NCBI GenBank assembly: GCA_934668605.1
Contig: CAKUNY010000023.1
Location: forward strand, 1 to 17,238
Length of the DNA: 17,238 bases
Direction of reading: 5' to 3'
Origin: an uncultured Oscillospiraceae bacterium
GTDB taxonomy: Bacteria; Bacillota; Clostridia; Oscillospirales; Oscillospiraceae
The notes under the pieces were generated by a model. The model was not told the origin of the DNA, did not search any database, and saw nothing but the letters and a program-made list of their open reading frames with translations. The stretch's first letter is position 1. Each line of letters opens with the position of its first letter. Shown piece after piece: positions 1 to 6,439 of the stretch. The position numbers and the translations under genes were made by a program.

Positions 1-1
1 G

Positions 2-55
2 CCTTATCTGTCCAAGTGGACGGAGACGAAACCGTTTGGAGGTGTAGCGGCATGA
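2..55 (+). CDS. rnfD: RnfD, C-terminal end (partial)
   Basis: Only the last 17 codons and the TGA stop (53-55) lie in the window; the 5' part is beyond the left edge. The reading frame gives a tail ending KPFGGVAA, which resembles the usual RnfD end, and the stop overlaps the rnfG start as ATGA. RnfD is a multi-span membrane subunit of the Rnf complex and carries a covalently bound FMN in characterised members; the flavin site is not visible here. The call rests mainly on position: rnfD precedes rnfG in the clostridial rnfCDGEAB order. Confidence 0.82.
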   Translation, partial: PYLSKWTETKPFGGVAA

Positions 56-594
56 GTGAAAAACAGGGTATCATCAAGGCGGTCGTCGTGCTGGTCGTGA
101 TCTGTATTGTCATTTCCGGCGCGCTGGCTGTGGTTAATTCCTTTACGGCTCCGGTATCTGCGGCAAACGCCGAGGCAAGAGAGACGACCGCGCGGCAGGA
201 GCTGATTCCGGAGGCGGGCAGCTTCGAGCAGATCACGGACGGCCTTCCCGAAAACGTTCTGAGCGCGTATGTCGGAACGGCCTCCGACGGCAGCGTCGCG
301 GGCTATGTCATCACAGCCTCCGGCAAGGGCTTCGGCGGCACGATCCAGGTCATGGTCGCCATCTCCCCGGAGGGAACGATCCTTCGCTGCAAGACGCTGG
401 ACGTTTCCAGCGAGACGAAGACGCTCGGCGGCCAGACGGCAAACGAGAGCTACTACGGCCAGTATGAGGGGCAGGACAGCTCGCTTTCCGGCGTGCAGGC
501 AATCTCCGGCGCAACGATCACGTCGACAGCGTACAAGGGCTGCGTGCAGACGGCGTTTGCGGCATATGAAACAGTAAAGGAGGCAGCAAAATGA
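52..594 (+). CDS. rnfG: RnfG, FMN-binding subunit of the Rnf complex
   Basis: A 180-residue subunit of the ion-pumping ferredoxin:NAD+ oxidoreductase. One N-terminal membrane segment (about residues 7-28) anchors an extracytoplasmic FMN-binding domain. The SGAT motif at residues 152-155 is the family's flavinylation site, where Thr155 would receive FMN through a phosphoester bond made by ApbE. The usual Asp three residues before the Ser is Gln149 here. I chose ATG 52 rather than an in-frame ATG at 16 because GGAGG at 38-42 is well spaced from it, the protein then begins directly with the anchor, and it overlaps the rnfD stop. The stop overlaps the rnfE start as ATGA, so translation is probably coupled. 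Confidence 0.95.
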   Translation: MSEKQGIIKAVVVLVVICIVISGALAVVNSFTAPVSAANAEARETTARQELIPEAGSFEQITDGLPENVLSAYVGTASDGSVAGYVITASGKGFGGTIQVMVAISPEGTILRCKTLDVSSETKTLGGQTANESYYGQYEGQDSSLSGVQAISGATITSTAYKGCVQTAFAAYETVKEAAK

Positions 595-1268
595 CGAAGC
601 TTCAGAATCTTCTCAAGGGCCTCATCAAGGAAAACCCGGTTCTGGTGCTCGTGCTCGGCACGTGCCCGACGCTGGCCATCTCCACGTCCGTCACAGCGGC
701 GTTCGGCATGGGCATTGCGGCGACCGTGGTTCTGATCCTTTCCAACATGGCGATCTCCGCGCTGCGGAAAGTCATCCCTGATACAGTTCGCATCCCGTGC
801 TACATCACAGTCATTGCGGGCTTTGTGACGATCGTTGAGCTTGTGATGGAGGCGTATACATATGAGCTGTATCAGTCGCTCGGCGTGTATCTGGCACTGA
901 TCGTCGTCAACTGCATCATTCTTGGCAGAGCCGAGATGTACGCGAACAAGCACGGCGTGGTCGATTCCGCGATCGACGGCCTCGGCATGGGTCTTGGCTT
1001 TACGCTGGCGCTGTGTGCGATGGCGACCATCCGCGAAATTCTGGGCGCCGGCACGTTCTGCGGCATGCCCATTCCCTGGTTCAGCGAGAACCCCATTGGC
1101 ATTCTCACGATGGCGCCCGGCGGCTTCTTTGTGTTCGGCTGCATGATCGCGCTCGTTAACAAGATCACCAAGGGCAAAGCCATTACGAAAAAAGAGTTCG
1201 GCTGCGCGGCCTGCCCGGGCTGCGGTAAGGTCGGCTCTTGCAGCGGGAAGGAGGAAGCGGCGAAATGA
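591..1268 (+). CDS. rnfE: RnfE, integral membrane subunit of the Rnf complex
   Basis: A 225-residue polytopic membrane protein of the RnfE/NqrD family. Cys25 (in GTCPTLA) and Cys108 (in VVNCIILG) match the two conserved cysteines that, in Rnf and Nqr, pair with the equivalents in RnfA to hold an intramembrane [2Fe-2S] cluster. The C-terminus has an extra tail with four cysteines (Cys205, 208, 211, 217) and a Lys/Glu-rich end, a possible metal site. The start is ATG 591 behind AAGGAGG, overlapping the rnfG stop; its own stop overlaps the rnfA start. RnfE and RnfA are distant homologues; gene order and the GTCPTL/VVNC motifs identify this one as RnfE. Confidence 0.95.
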   Translation: MTKLQNLLKGLIKENPVLVLVLGTCPTLAISTSVTAAFGMGIAATVVLILSNMAISALRKVIPDTVRIPCYITVIAGFVTIVELVMEAYTYELYQSLGVYLALIVVNCIILGRAEMYANKHGVVDSAIDGLGMGLGFTLALCAMATIREILGAGTFCGMPIPWFSENPIGILTMAPGGFFVFGCMIALVNKITKGKAITKKEFGCAACPGCGKVGSCSGKEEAAK

Positions 1269-1861
1269 AAACGGTACTTTTTGTCATCCTGACGGCCGCG
1301 ATTACGAACAACTACGTGCTCGTCAAGTTCCTCGGTATCTGTCCGTTCCTCGGCGTTTCCAAGAAACTCGATCAGGCGACCGGTATGTCTATTGCCGTCA
1401 TCTTCGTCGAAGTTCTGGCGACGGCGGTCACGTGGCCGATCTATCATCTGCTGCTGGCCGGCAAGGTAGACTTCACCTATATGGAGACGGTCGTGTTTAT
1501 TCTGGTCATTGCCGCTCTGGTGCAGCTGGTGGAAATCGTCCTCAAGCGCTATATCCCGTCACTTCACAAGGCGCTCGGCGTGTATCTGCCGCTCATTACG
1601 ACGAACTGCGGCGTGCTCGGCGTGACGATGAACAACATTTCCGACGGCTTCAATTACGGCGACTCGCTTCTGACGGCGCTTGGCTGCGGCCTGGGCTTTT
1701 TCATGGCGATGGTGATTTTCTCGGGCGTTCGTTCCCGCGTAGAGGACGCGGAGCCGCCCAAGAGCTTCGAGGGTCTGCCCATTACGCTGGTTTCGGCTTC
1801 GATCGTTTCGCTGTCGTTCTTCGGCTTCTCGGGCGTGCTCGACCGGCTGTTCGGCGGTTAA
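1265..1861 (+). CDS. rnfA: RnfA, integral membrane subunit of the Rnf complex
   Basis: A 198-residue membrane protein of the RnfA/NqrE family with about six hydrophobic segments. It opens with a typical RnfA segment (ITNNYVLVKFLGICPFLGVS). Cys26 in FLGICPFLG and Cys115 in TTNCGVLG are the conserved ligands shared with RnfE for the membrane [2Fe-2S] cluster. ATG 1265 was preferred to an upstream ATG at 1238 because GGAGG lies just before it, it overlaps the rnfE stop as ATGA, and the longer form would add a polar extension foreign to the family. A 13-base gap with AAGGAGGG separates it from rnfB. Confidence 0.96.
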   Translation: MKTVLFVILTAAITNNYVLVKFLGICPFLGVSKKLDQATGMSIAVIFVEVLATAVTWPIYHLLLAGKVDFTYMETVVFILVIAALVQLVEIVLKRYIPSLHKALGVYLPLITTNCGVLGVTMNNISDGFNYGDSLLTALGCGLGFFMAMVIFSGVRSRVEDAEPPKSFEGLPITLVSASIVSLSFFGFSGVLDRLFGG

Positions 1862-1874
1862 GGAGGGAAATGCA

Positions 1875-2690
1875 ATGAATGAAATTCTGATTCCCATTCT
1901 GGCCGTTACGATTATCGGCCTCATCTGCGGCGTGGGTCTGGCGGTTGCGTCCCACGTGATGGCGGTCAAGGAAGACGAGCGCTTCCCGGCCATCCGCGAG
2001 TGCCTGCCCGGCGCGAACTGCGGCGCGTGCGGCTTTACCGGCTGCGACGGCTACGCGCAGGCTCTGCTCACCCCCGGCACGAAAACGAATCTCTGCGTCC
2101 CCGGCGGCGCAGAGGCGGCAAGAAAGCTCGCAGAAGTGCTCGGTGTGGAGGCAGAAGCTGTCGAGCCCAAGGTCGCGATCGTCCGCTGCGGCGGCGACTG
2201 CGAGCATACGAGCCCCAAGGAAGACTACCGCGGCATTGCCTCGTGCCAGGCTGCAAAGCTGTTCTTTGGCGGCAAGGGCACATGCACCTACGGCTGCCTC
2301 GGCTTCGGCGACTGCGCGAAGGTCTGTCCGCATGACGCGATCTATTGGAATAACGGCATTGCGGCGATCGACCAGTCCGTCTGCGTCGGCTGCGGCCTGT
2401 GCGCCAAGACCTGCCCGCAGCAGGTGATCGCGGTCATTCCGCAAAGCGCGAAGACGGCGGTGCTCTGCTCGAACCACGACAAGGGCGCGCTCACCCGCAA
2501 GGCATGCAGCGCAGGCTGTATCGGCTGCATGAAGTGCGTCAAAACCTGCGAGCACGACGCAGTGCATGTTGAGGGTAACCTCGCGTCGGTCGACTATGAA
2601 AAGTGCGTCGGCTGCGGCGCGTGCGCACAGGCCTGCCCGACCGGTGCGCTCCACGATCTCGTCGCGAATGCACAGGCACAGGCCTGCTGA
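1875..2690 (+). CDS. rnfB: RnfB, iron-sulfur subunit of the Rnf complex
   Basis: A 271-residue subunit that accepts electrons from ferredoxin and passes them into the membrane part of Rnf. An N-terminal membrane helix (about residues 4-27) is followed by a Fes-type [4Fe-4S] motif (Cys43, 49, 52, 57), a cysteine-rich middle (Cys105, 109, 124, 137, 141, 147, 151) and three classical CxxCxxCxxxC ferredoxin motifs at 170-180, 215-225 and 244-254. Several [4Fe-4S] clusters are therefore expected, as in other clostridial RnfB proteins. AAGGAGGG precedes ATG 1875. It is the last gene of the operon and is followed within 20 bases by a strong terminator. The protein ends in Cys271. Confidence 0.96.
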   Translation: MNEILIPILAVTIIGLICGVGLAVASHVMAVKEDERFPAIRECLPGANCGACGFTGCDGYAQALLTPGTKTNLCVPGGAEAARKLAEVLGVEAEAVEPKVAIVRCGGDCEHTSPKEDYRGIASCQAAKLFFGGKGTCTYGCLGFGDCAKVCPHDAIYWNNGIAAIDQSVCVGCGLCAKTCPQQVIAVIPQSAKTAVLCSNHDKGALTRKACSAGCIGCMKCVKTCEHDAVHVEGNLASVDYEKCVGCGACAQACPTGALHDLVANAQAQAC

Positions 2691-2705
2691 AATTTCTCGA
2701 TCGTG

Positions 2706-2748
2706 AGAACCCCCATCTCTGCGTTGCAGAGATGAGGGTTCTTTCTTT
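2706..2748 (+). terminator. Rho-independent terminator of the rnf operon
   Basis: AGAACCC and ATCTCTGC pair with GCAGAGAT and GGGTTCT around a short loop near 2723-2725, with one small internal mismatch (CC against GA). A T-rich tract (2739-2748, TTCTTTCTTT) follows. It lies 15 bases after the rnfB stop. Confidence 0.9.
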
Positions 2749-2764
2749 ATAAAACTCCAAGTCA

Positions 2765-2875
2765 TGCGTAGGGGGCGATGCCCACATCGCCCCGTTGGGC
2801 ACCTTCGAATTTGCATTGGATTTCCGTAAAAACGGTTCGTACCGCCGGGTCGATGTGGGCATCGACCCCTACGCA
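2765..2875. repeat. REP-like element: two hairpins in inverted orientation
   Basis: The ends are a 30-bp inverted repeat (2765-2794 against 2846-2875) that matches at 28 of 30 positions. Each arm is itself a perfect hairpin: a 9-bp stem GGGGCGATG/CATCGCCCC (2772-2780 with 2785-2793) and GGGTCGATG/CATCGACCC (2847-2855 with 2860-2868), both with 4-base loops. The only two arm differences fall at positions that pair with each other, so both stems stay intact. About 50 bases of unrelated sequence lie between the arms. Related GTAGGGG-type intergenic repeats are, to my recollection, common in clostridial genomes; copy number cannot be seen here. Confidence 0.8.
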
Positions 2876-2920
2876 GAGTCGGAAGATTCTGCGAGGAATA
2901 TTGCTTTTTGACAGCTTTCG

Positions 2921-2949
2921 TTGCAAATCACGGAAAAATGGCGTATGAT
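2921..2949 (+). promoter_or_regulatory. Promoter of the Mrr/ASCH operon
   Basis: TTGCAA (2921-2926), a 17-base spacer, then TATGAT (2944-2949). The predicted start of transcription near 2956 lies after the in-frame TTG at 2908 and ATG at 2938, which supports ATG 2980 as the true start. Confidence 0.7.
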
Positions 2950-2979
2950 AGGGAAAAAGGACGGAAAGGGCGGGACGGC

Positions 2980-3999
2980 ATGAAACGAACCGACGAACAA
3001 TTGCAGGAGCTGCTACTGCGCGAGCTCTCGAAGGCCGGGCGGCTGCGGCGCAAGCAGCTCATTGAGGCGGGGATCGCGGCGCTTGGCATGGAGCGGGGCG
3101 CGGACGCGGACTTAAGCCCCGGCGCGCCGCTGACGATGATGAAAAGCAGGCTCGGTATGGTGCTGACCGGGCTCATTCACGCGGGCTCGATTCGCGAGGA
3201 CGAGGCGGGCTTTTTGCAGCTCGAGCGGGCGCAGGATATCGAGTTTGCCCCGGCGGCCATCCGCGCGTTTGTCAGCCGGACGCTGGAAGAAAAGGGGCTG
3301 CTCGGCAAGCAGGAGCTCTACCGGCTGGCGGAAATTTACTTTGGAACCGACAAGACCGCGACCAAGCAGGATGATTACGCGCTTCGAAGCGTCATGGGCA
3401 GGTGCCTTGTCGAGATGGAAAAGGAGCGCGCCGTCGTCAGAACCACGCGGGGCTACCGGCTGGGAGCCTCCGGCGACTATCCGGCGACAGAGCTTGGCGG
3501 CTATCTTCGGCAGGCGGCCGAGGGCGGCGATATCAAGCACTGCTTTCTCGAGGCCATCCACACAAAGGGCGGCGAGTGGTTCGAGAGCTACTGCGTGCGG
3601 CTTTTGCGGGCGTACTATTTATCGGAAGGAAAGCTTGTCGACGAAGGCCTCGTCACGGGCGGCTCCGACGACGGCGGCATTGACGGCGTGATCCACACGA
3701 CGGACGATCTCGGCTACCGGGAGACGGTGCTCATGCAGATGAAAAACCGCCATGCGGTCATGACGGCAAAGGATGTGCGCGAATTTTACGGCGCGGTCTG
3801 CGCGGAGAACGGCTCGCGCGGCATTTTCATCACACTCTCGAGCTTTCACCCCGAGGCGCAGAAGCTTCTCGATAAGGTCGACAACCTCACGGGCGTGAAC
3901 GGCGATAAGCTCTTTGAGATCGCAAAGCGCTGCAAGCTTGGATTAGTGGAAAAAGGCGAGCGGCTCTGCATCGACGAGGAGCTGCTTCTGAACACATAA
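2980..3999 (+). CDS. Mrr-type restriction endonuclease family protein
   Basis: A 339-residue protein. The C-terminal part (about 195-320) has the PD-(D/E)xK nuclease signature of the Mrr_cat family: GGEWFE at 197-202, the catalytic Asp235 in DGGIDG (231-236), the QMK motif with Lys255 (253-255, the family's Q-x-K variant) and REFYGAV at 267-273. The N-terminal 165 residues are charged and helical, probably winged-helix DNA-binding modules, with KQLIE and SRLG-type helices. Such enzymes usually cut modified or foreign DNA; substrate specificity cannot be read here. No methyltransferase accompanies it, which fits a modification-dependent or stand-alone nuclease. ATG 2980 is preferred because it follows the promoter and has GAAAGGG nine bases upstream. 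The ASCH gene begins 10 bases after its stop. Confidence 0.85.
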   Translation: MKRTDEQLQELLLRELSKAGRLRRKQLIEAGIAALGMERGADADLSPGAPLTMMKSRLGMVLTGLIHAGSIREDEAGFLQLERAQDIEFAPAAIRAFVSRTLEEKGLLGKQELYRLAEIYFGTDKTATKQDDYALRSVMGRCLVEMEKERAVVRTTRGYRLGASGDYPATELGGYLRQAAEGGDIKHCFLEAIHTKGGEWFESYCVRLLRAYYLSEGKLVDEGLVTGGSDDGGIDGVIHTTDDLGYRETVLMQMKNRHAVMTAKDVREFYGAVCAENGSRGIFITLSSFHPEAQKLLDKVDNLTGVNGDKLFEIAKRCKLGLVEKGERLCIDEELLLNT

Positions 4000-4009
4000 G
4001 GAGGAGAAA

Positions 4010-4471
4010 ATGACGGCAGAACAGATGTGGCATGCGTTTTGCGAAAGCAGCGGCGTGCCGGAACAGACGCCTTATTCGGCGTGGGCGTTTTGCGGCGGCG
4101 GCGCGGTCGGCGACGAGCTTGCGCAGCTGGTGCTTGCCGGAACAAAGACGGCGACGGCGAGCGCACTGCTTGCGTATGAGCTGGAGAAAGAGCCGCTGCC
4201 AGAGACCGGAGAATACAGTGTGATTCTGCTCGATAACGGCGAGGCGGCAGGAGTCATCTGCGACACGAAGGTGACGCTAGTCCCCTTCGACGAGGTTTCC
4301 GGCGAACATGCATGCAAGGAAGGCGAGGGTGACCGGTCGCTGGCGTATTGGAAAAAGGTACACCGCGAAGCGTTCGTGCCAGACTATGAGGCCGCCGGAA
4401 AGCCATTCGACGAGCATGGACTGTGCGTCCTGGAGGAATTTGAGCTGCGCTATCCGGCAACAACAAAATAA
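4010..4471 (+). CDS. ASCH domain protein, YhfF-like
   Basis: A 153-residue protein that is almost entirely one ASCH domain, of the YhfF/DUF984 type. The GTKTATAS segment at 44-51 is the family's signature turn, followed by beta-rich segments (SVILLD, AAGVICDTKV) and the usual SLAYWKKVHREAF helix at 110-122. ASCH proteins have a PUA-like fold and are thought to bind RNA or modified bases; at least one bacterial member is reported to be a ribonuclease. AAGGAGGA precedes ATG 4010, only 10 bases after the Mrr gene, so the two are almost certainly cotranscribed. The role in this pair is unknown. A terminator begins at its stop codon. Confidence 0.88.
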   Translation: MTAEQMWHAFCESSGVPEQTPYSAWAFCGGGAVGDELAQLVLAGTKTATASALLAYELEKEPLPETGEYSVILLDNGEAAGVICDTKVTLVPFDEVSGEHACKEGEGDRSLAYWKKVHREAFVPDYEAAGKPFDEHGLCVLEEFELRYPATTK

Positions 4472-4502
4472 AAAAGGGAAGGCGGTAAGCCTTCCCTTTT
4501 TT
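4470..4502 (+). terminator. Terminator of the Mrr/ASCH operon
   Basis: A perfect 14-bp stem (4470-4483 with 4489-4502) and a GGTAA loop. The 5' arm begins with six A and the 3' arm ends with six T. The stop codon of the ASCH gene overlaps the first bases, and the A/T symmetry lets it work on either strand. Confidence 0.92.
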
Positions 4503-4521
4503 CGTGTAAAACCTCGTAGAG

Positions 4522-4695
4522 TTTTGCCATCCGCAGATGGCAAAATAAATTGGAAATCCATGTTATCCGGCGGCTTCGCCGACCGGAAACATACTGCTCA
4601 TCTTGCAAGTGTGAGCTTTTTGCGCAGAGCGCAAAAAGCTTGCGCGCAGTCAAGGTGCATTCCCCTTAATCAAAGAAGCCGTGCTTCTTTGATTA
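4522..4695. repeat. Cluster of perfect hairpins between convergent genes
   Basis: Four further hairpins follow the terminator. They are a 10-bp stem with loop CGCA (4522-4545), a bulged TCCGG/CCGGA stem with inner CGGC/GCCG (about 4565-4586), a perfect 12-bp stem with loop AGA (4614-4640) and a perfect 13-bp stem with loop CGT (4667-4695). The last includes the permease stop codon and is the best candidate for a transcript end on the minus strand, although it lacks a T tract. I see no protein-coding signal in this stretch. It may be a composite intergenic repeat. Confidence 0.7.
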
Positions 4696-6096
4696 CCGTG
4701 TGAGGAAGAACATGAGGGCGAAGAGGATCGTGATGACCCAGGTGCCGGCATTGACTTCCTTGATCTTGCCGGTGAAGAGCTTGATGAAGACGTAGGAGAT
4801 GAGGCCGAAGGCGATGCCGTAGGAGATGTTGTAGGTCAGCGGCATGAACGCGACGGTCATGAAGCCGGGAACGGCGGATGCAGGATCGTCCCAGTCGATG
4901 GAGCGGACGTTCGACATCATCAGAACGCCGACGTAGATGAGAGCCGCGGCGCAGGCGTAGGTCGGGATGAGCTGCGCGACAGGCGCGAGGAACATCGCAA
5001 TGAAGAACAGCGCAGCGGTTGCCATGGAGGCAAGACCCGTACGGCCGCCTTCTGCAACACCCGCGGAGGACTCGACGAAGGTGGTGACGGTGGATGTGCC
5101 GCAGACAGAGCCGCAGCAGGTCGCAATCGCGTCAGCCAGCATGGCCTTGTCCATGTTGGGAACGTTGCCGTCTTTGGTCAGCATGTTGCCCGCAGCGCAG
5201 GCGCCATAGAGCGTGCCGAGGGTGTCGAACATATCGACCATGCAGAATGCAAGCATCGTGGTGAGGAACATGACGATGAAGTTGCTCATGCCGTGCTCCG
5301 CAATGTACGGGGAGAAGTCAAAGCCTTCCGTGAAGACCTTGCCGAAGGCCTGCGAACCGAAGTCCTTGAACGCGCCAAAGAAATCGGAGGTCAGGTTGGG
5401 GGCAACAGCTGTCTCATAGAAGCCCGGGACGGTGATCATGCCGATGGCGTAATACGCGACCGCGCCGCCGAGAATGCCCCAGAGGACGGCGCCCTTGACC
5501 TTCTTCTTGGACATCGCGCCGATGGCGAAGACGGCGATGACCGTCAGCAGCATCGGGAAGATGGAAGCCCAGGTCGCCGAGCCGGAGAAGACGTTGAAGG
5601 AGGCAAGGTTCACGAGCGTTGCGCCGTCGTCGACGACGATGCCAGCGTTCTGAAGGCCGATGAAGGCGATGAACAGGCCGATACCGGCGGAGATGGCCGT
5701 CTTGACGGCTGCCGGGATGGCGTCAAAGATCATCTTGCGAAGACCCGTGACGGTCAGCAGAACGAAGACGATGCCGTCAACGAGGACGAGCACGAGGCCG
5801 TTTGCATACGACAGGCCGAAGGTGAAGCAGACGGTGTAGACAAAAAACGCGTTCAGACCCATACCGGAGGCCTGCGCCAGCGGGAGGTTCGCAAGAAGAC
5901 CGATCAGAACCGTGCCGATGACGGCGGAGATGGCGGTCGCGATGTAGATCGCGCCATAGCTCACGGTGCCGAGGCTTGCGAACATGCCGGCATTGACCAT
6001 CAGAATGTAGGCCATTGCCATGAAGGTGGTCACACCGGCCATAATCTCGGTGCGCACGGTCGAGCCGTGTTCCTTCACTTTGAAGTAGTTGCTCAT
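4693..6096 (-). CDS. NCS2-family purine permease, AzgA/PbuG type
   Basis: A 467-residue multi-span membrane transporter that imports purine bases (guanine, hypoxanthine or adenine in characterised relatives) by proton symport. The N-terminus through residue 35 (YFKVKEHGSTVRTE, then AGVTTFMAMAYI) and the central segment GTSTVTTFVESSAG followed by GGRTG are signatures of the AzgA-like branch of NCS2. The length fits the family (about 430-490). ATG 6096 is preferred over an in-frame start at 6216: AAGGAAGG lies just upstream, the promoter falls between the two, and the family begins at this point. It is divergent from the phosphoribosyltransferase gene. The exact base transported cannot be told from sequence. 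Confidence 0.93.
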   Translation of the reverse strand: MSNYFKVKEHGSTVRTEIMAGVTTFMAMAYILMVNAGMFASLGTVSYGAIYIATAISAVIGTVLIGLLANLPLAQASGMGLNAFFVYTVCFTFGLSYANGLVLVLVDGIVFVLLTVTGLRKMIFDAIPAAVKTAISAGIGLFIAFIGLQNAGIVVDDGATLVNLASFNVFSGSATWASIFPMLLTVIAVFAIGAMSKKKVKGAVLWGILGGAVAYYAIGMITVPGFYETAVAPNLTSDFFGAFKDFGSQAFGKVFTEGFDFSPYIAEHGMSNFIVMFLTTMLAFCMVDMFDTLGTLYGACAAGNMLTKDGNVPNMDKAMLADAIATCCGSVCGTSTVTTFVESSAGVAEGGRTGLASMATAALFFIAMFLAPVAQLIPTYACAAALIYVGVLMMSNVRSIDWDDPASAVPGFMTVAFMPLTYNISYGIAFGLISYVFIKLFTGKIKEVNAGTWVITILFALMFFLTR

Positions 6097-6124
6097 GGGG
6101 AAAATCCTTCCTTTCTTTCCACGC

Positions 6125-6147
6125 GGCGAAAACCCTGTGTCTTCGCC
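6125..6147 (-). promoter_or_regulatory. Small leader hairpin before the permease gene
   Basis: GGCGAA (6125-6130) pairs with TTCGCC (6142-6147) around an 11-base loop. It lies at the start of the predicted permease leader. It is short and may be structural only. It does not resemble a purine riboswitch. Confidence 0.35.
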
Positions 6148-6160
6148 AGTTCCGAGCACT

Positions 6161-6189
6161 ATTATAGGAAAGAAGCGGGCAAAAGGCAA
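6161..6189 (-). promoter_or_regulatory. Promoter of the purine permease gene
   Basis: On the minus strand TTGCCT (6189-6184), a 17-base spacer, then TATAAT (6166-6161). The leader is about 58 bases. A separate A/T-rich hairpin (ACAAAAAA/TTTTTTGT, 6213-6237) lies just upstream, between the two divergent promoters. Confidence 0.8.
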
Positions 6190-6356
6190 GGTGGGAAGCG
6201 GGGGCGAAATCAACAAAAAACAAACAAACTTTTTTGTAGACTAAACAATTTTCTGTTAGATGTTCGACATAGCAGATGGCGGTACGCGTTTGGCGAAAAA
6301 CGGCGAATTACGCCGGACGAGTACGCGGGAGAAGGCGCTCCGAGTCCGGAAATTCA

Positions 6357-6385
6357 TTGACTTTCCGCGTTCTGGCAGATATAAT
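6357..6385 (+). promoter_or_regulatory. Promoter of the phosphoribosyltransferase gene
   Basis: TTGACT (6357-6362), 17 bases, TATAAT (6380-6385): near-consensus for a sigma-70/SigA promoter. The stretch between this and the divergent permease promoter (about 6190-6356) holds a 5-bp hairpin CGGCG/CGCCG (6301-6315) and nothing coding. Confidence 0.85.
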
Positions 6386-6398
6386 AATCAAGTGAGAC

Positions 6399-6414
6399 TG
6401 CGTCAGCTGACGCA
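6399..6414. promoter_or_regulatory. 16-bp perfect palindrome, candidate operator
   Basis: TGCGTCAGCTGACGCA is its own reverse complement. It sits about +8 to +23 relative to the predicted start of transcription and 25 bases before the ATG, a position typical of a repressor site. The regulator is not identified. Confidence 0.6.
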
Positions 6415-6439
6415 AAAGAAAATGCGAGGAGAGATACGC

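Noticed and set aside
321-372. Second FMN site or fused domain in RnfG
   Set aside because: The Gly-rich stretch around residues 91-96 is part of the ordinary FMN-binding fold; only the SGAT site is a flavinylation motif.
1782-2816. Long open frame on the minus strand opposite rnfA/rnfB
   Set aside because: It lies antisense to clear rnf genes, has no recognisable domain and its composition is that of a GC-rich shadow frame.
2908-2913. TTGACA as the -35 box of the Mrr operon, or TTG 2908 as its start codon
   Set aside because: A -10 at the right distance is missing from the TTGACA (the TATGAT is 30 bases away). TTGCAA at 2921 has the correct 17-base spacing, and the TTG lies upstream of the transcription start.
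5293-6360. Long open frame on the plus strand opposite the permease
   Set aside because: Charged, Asp/Arg/His/Gly-rich and without domains; it is the mirror of the permease coding frame.
6097-6439. Purine riboswitch between the divergent purine genes
   Set aside because: I looked on both strands for the conserved loop and three-way junction sequences of the family and did not find them.
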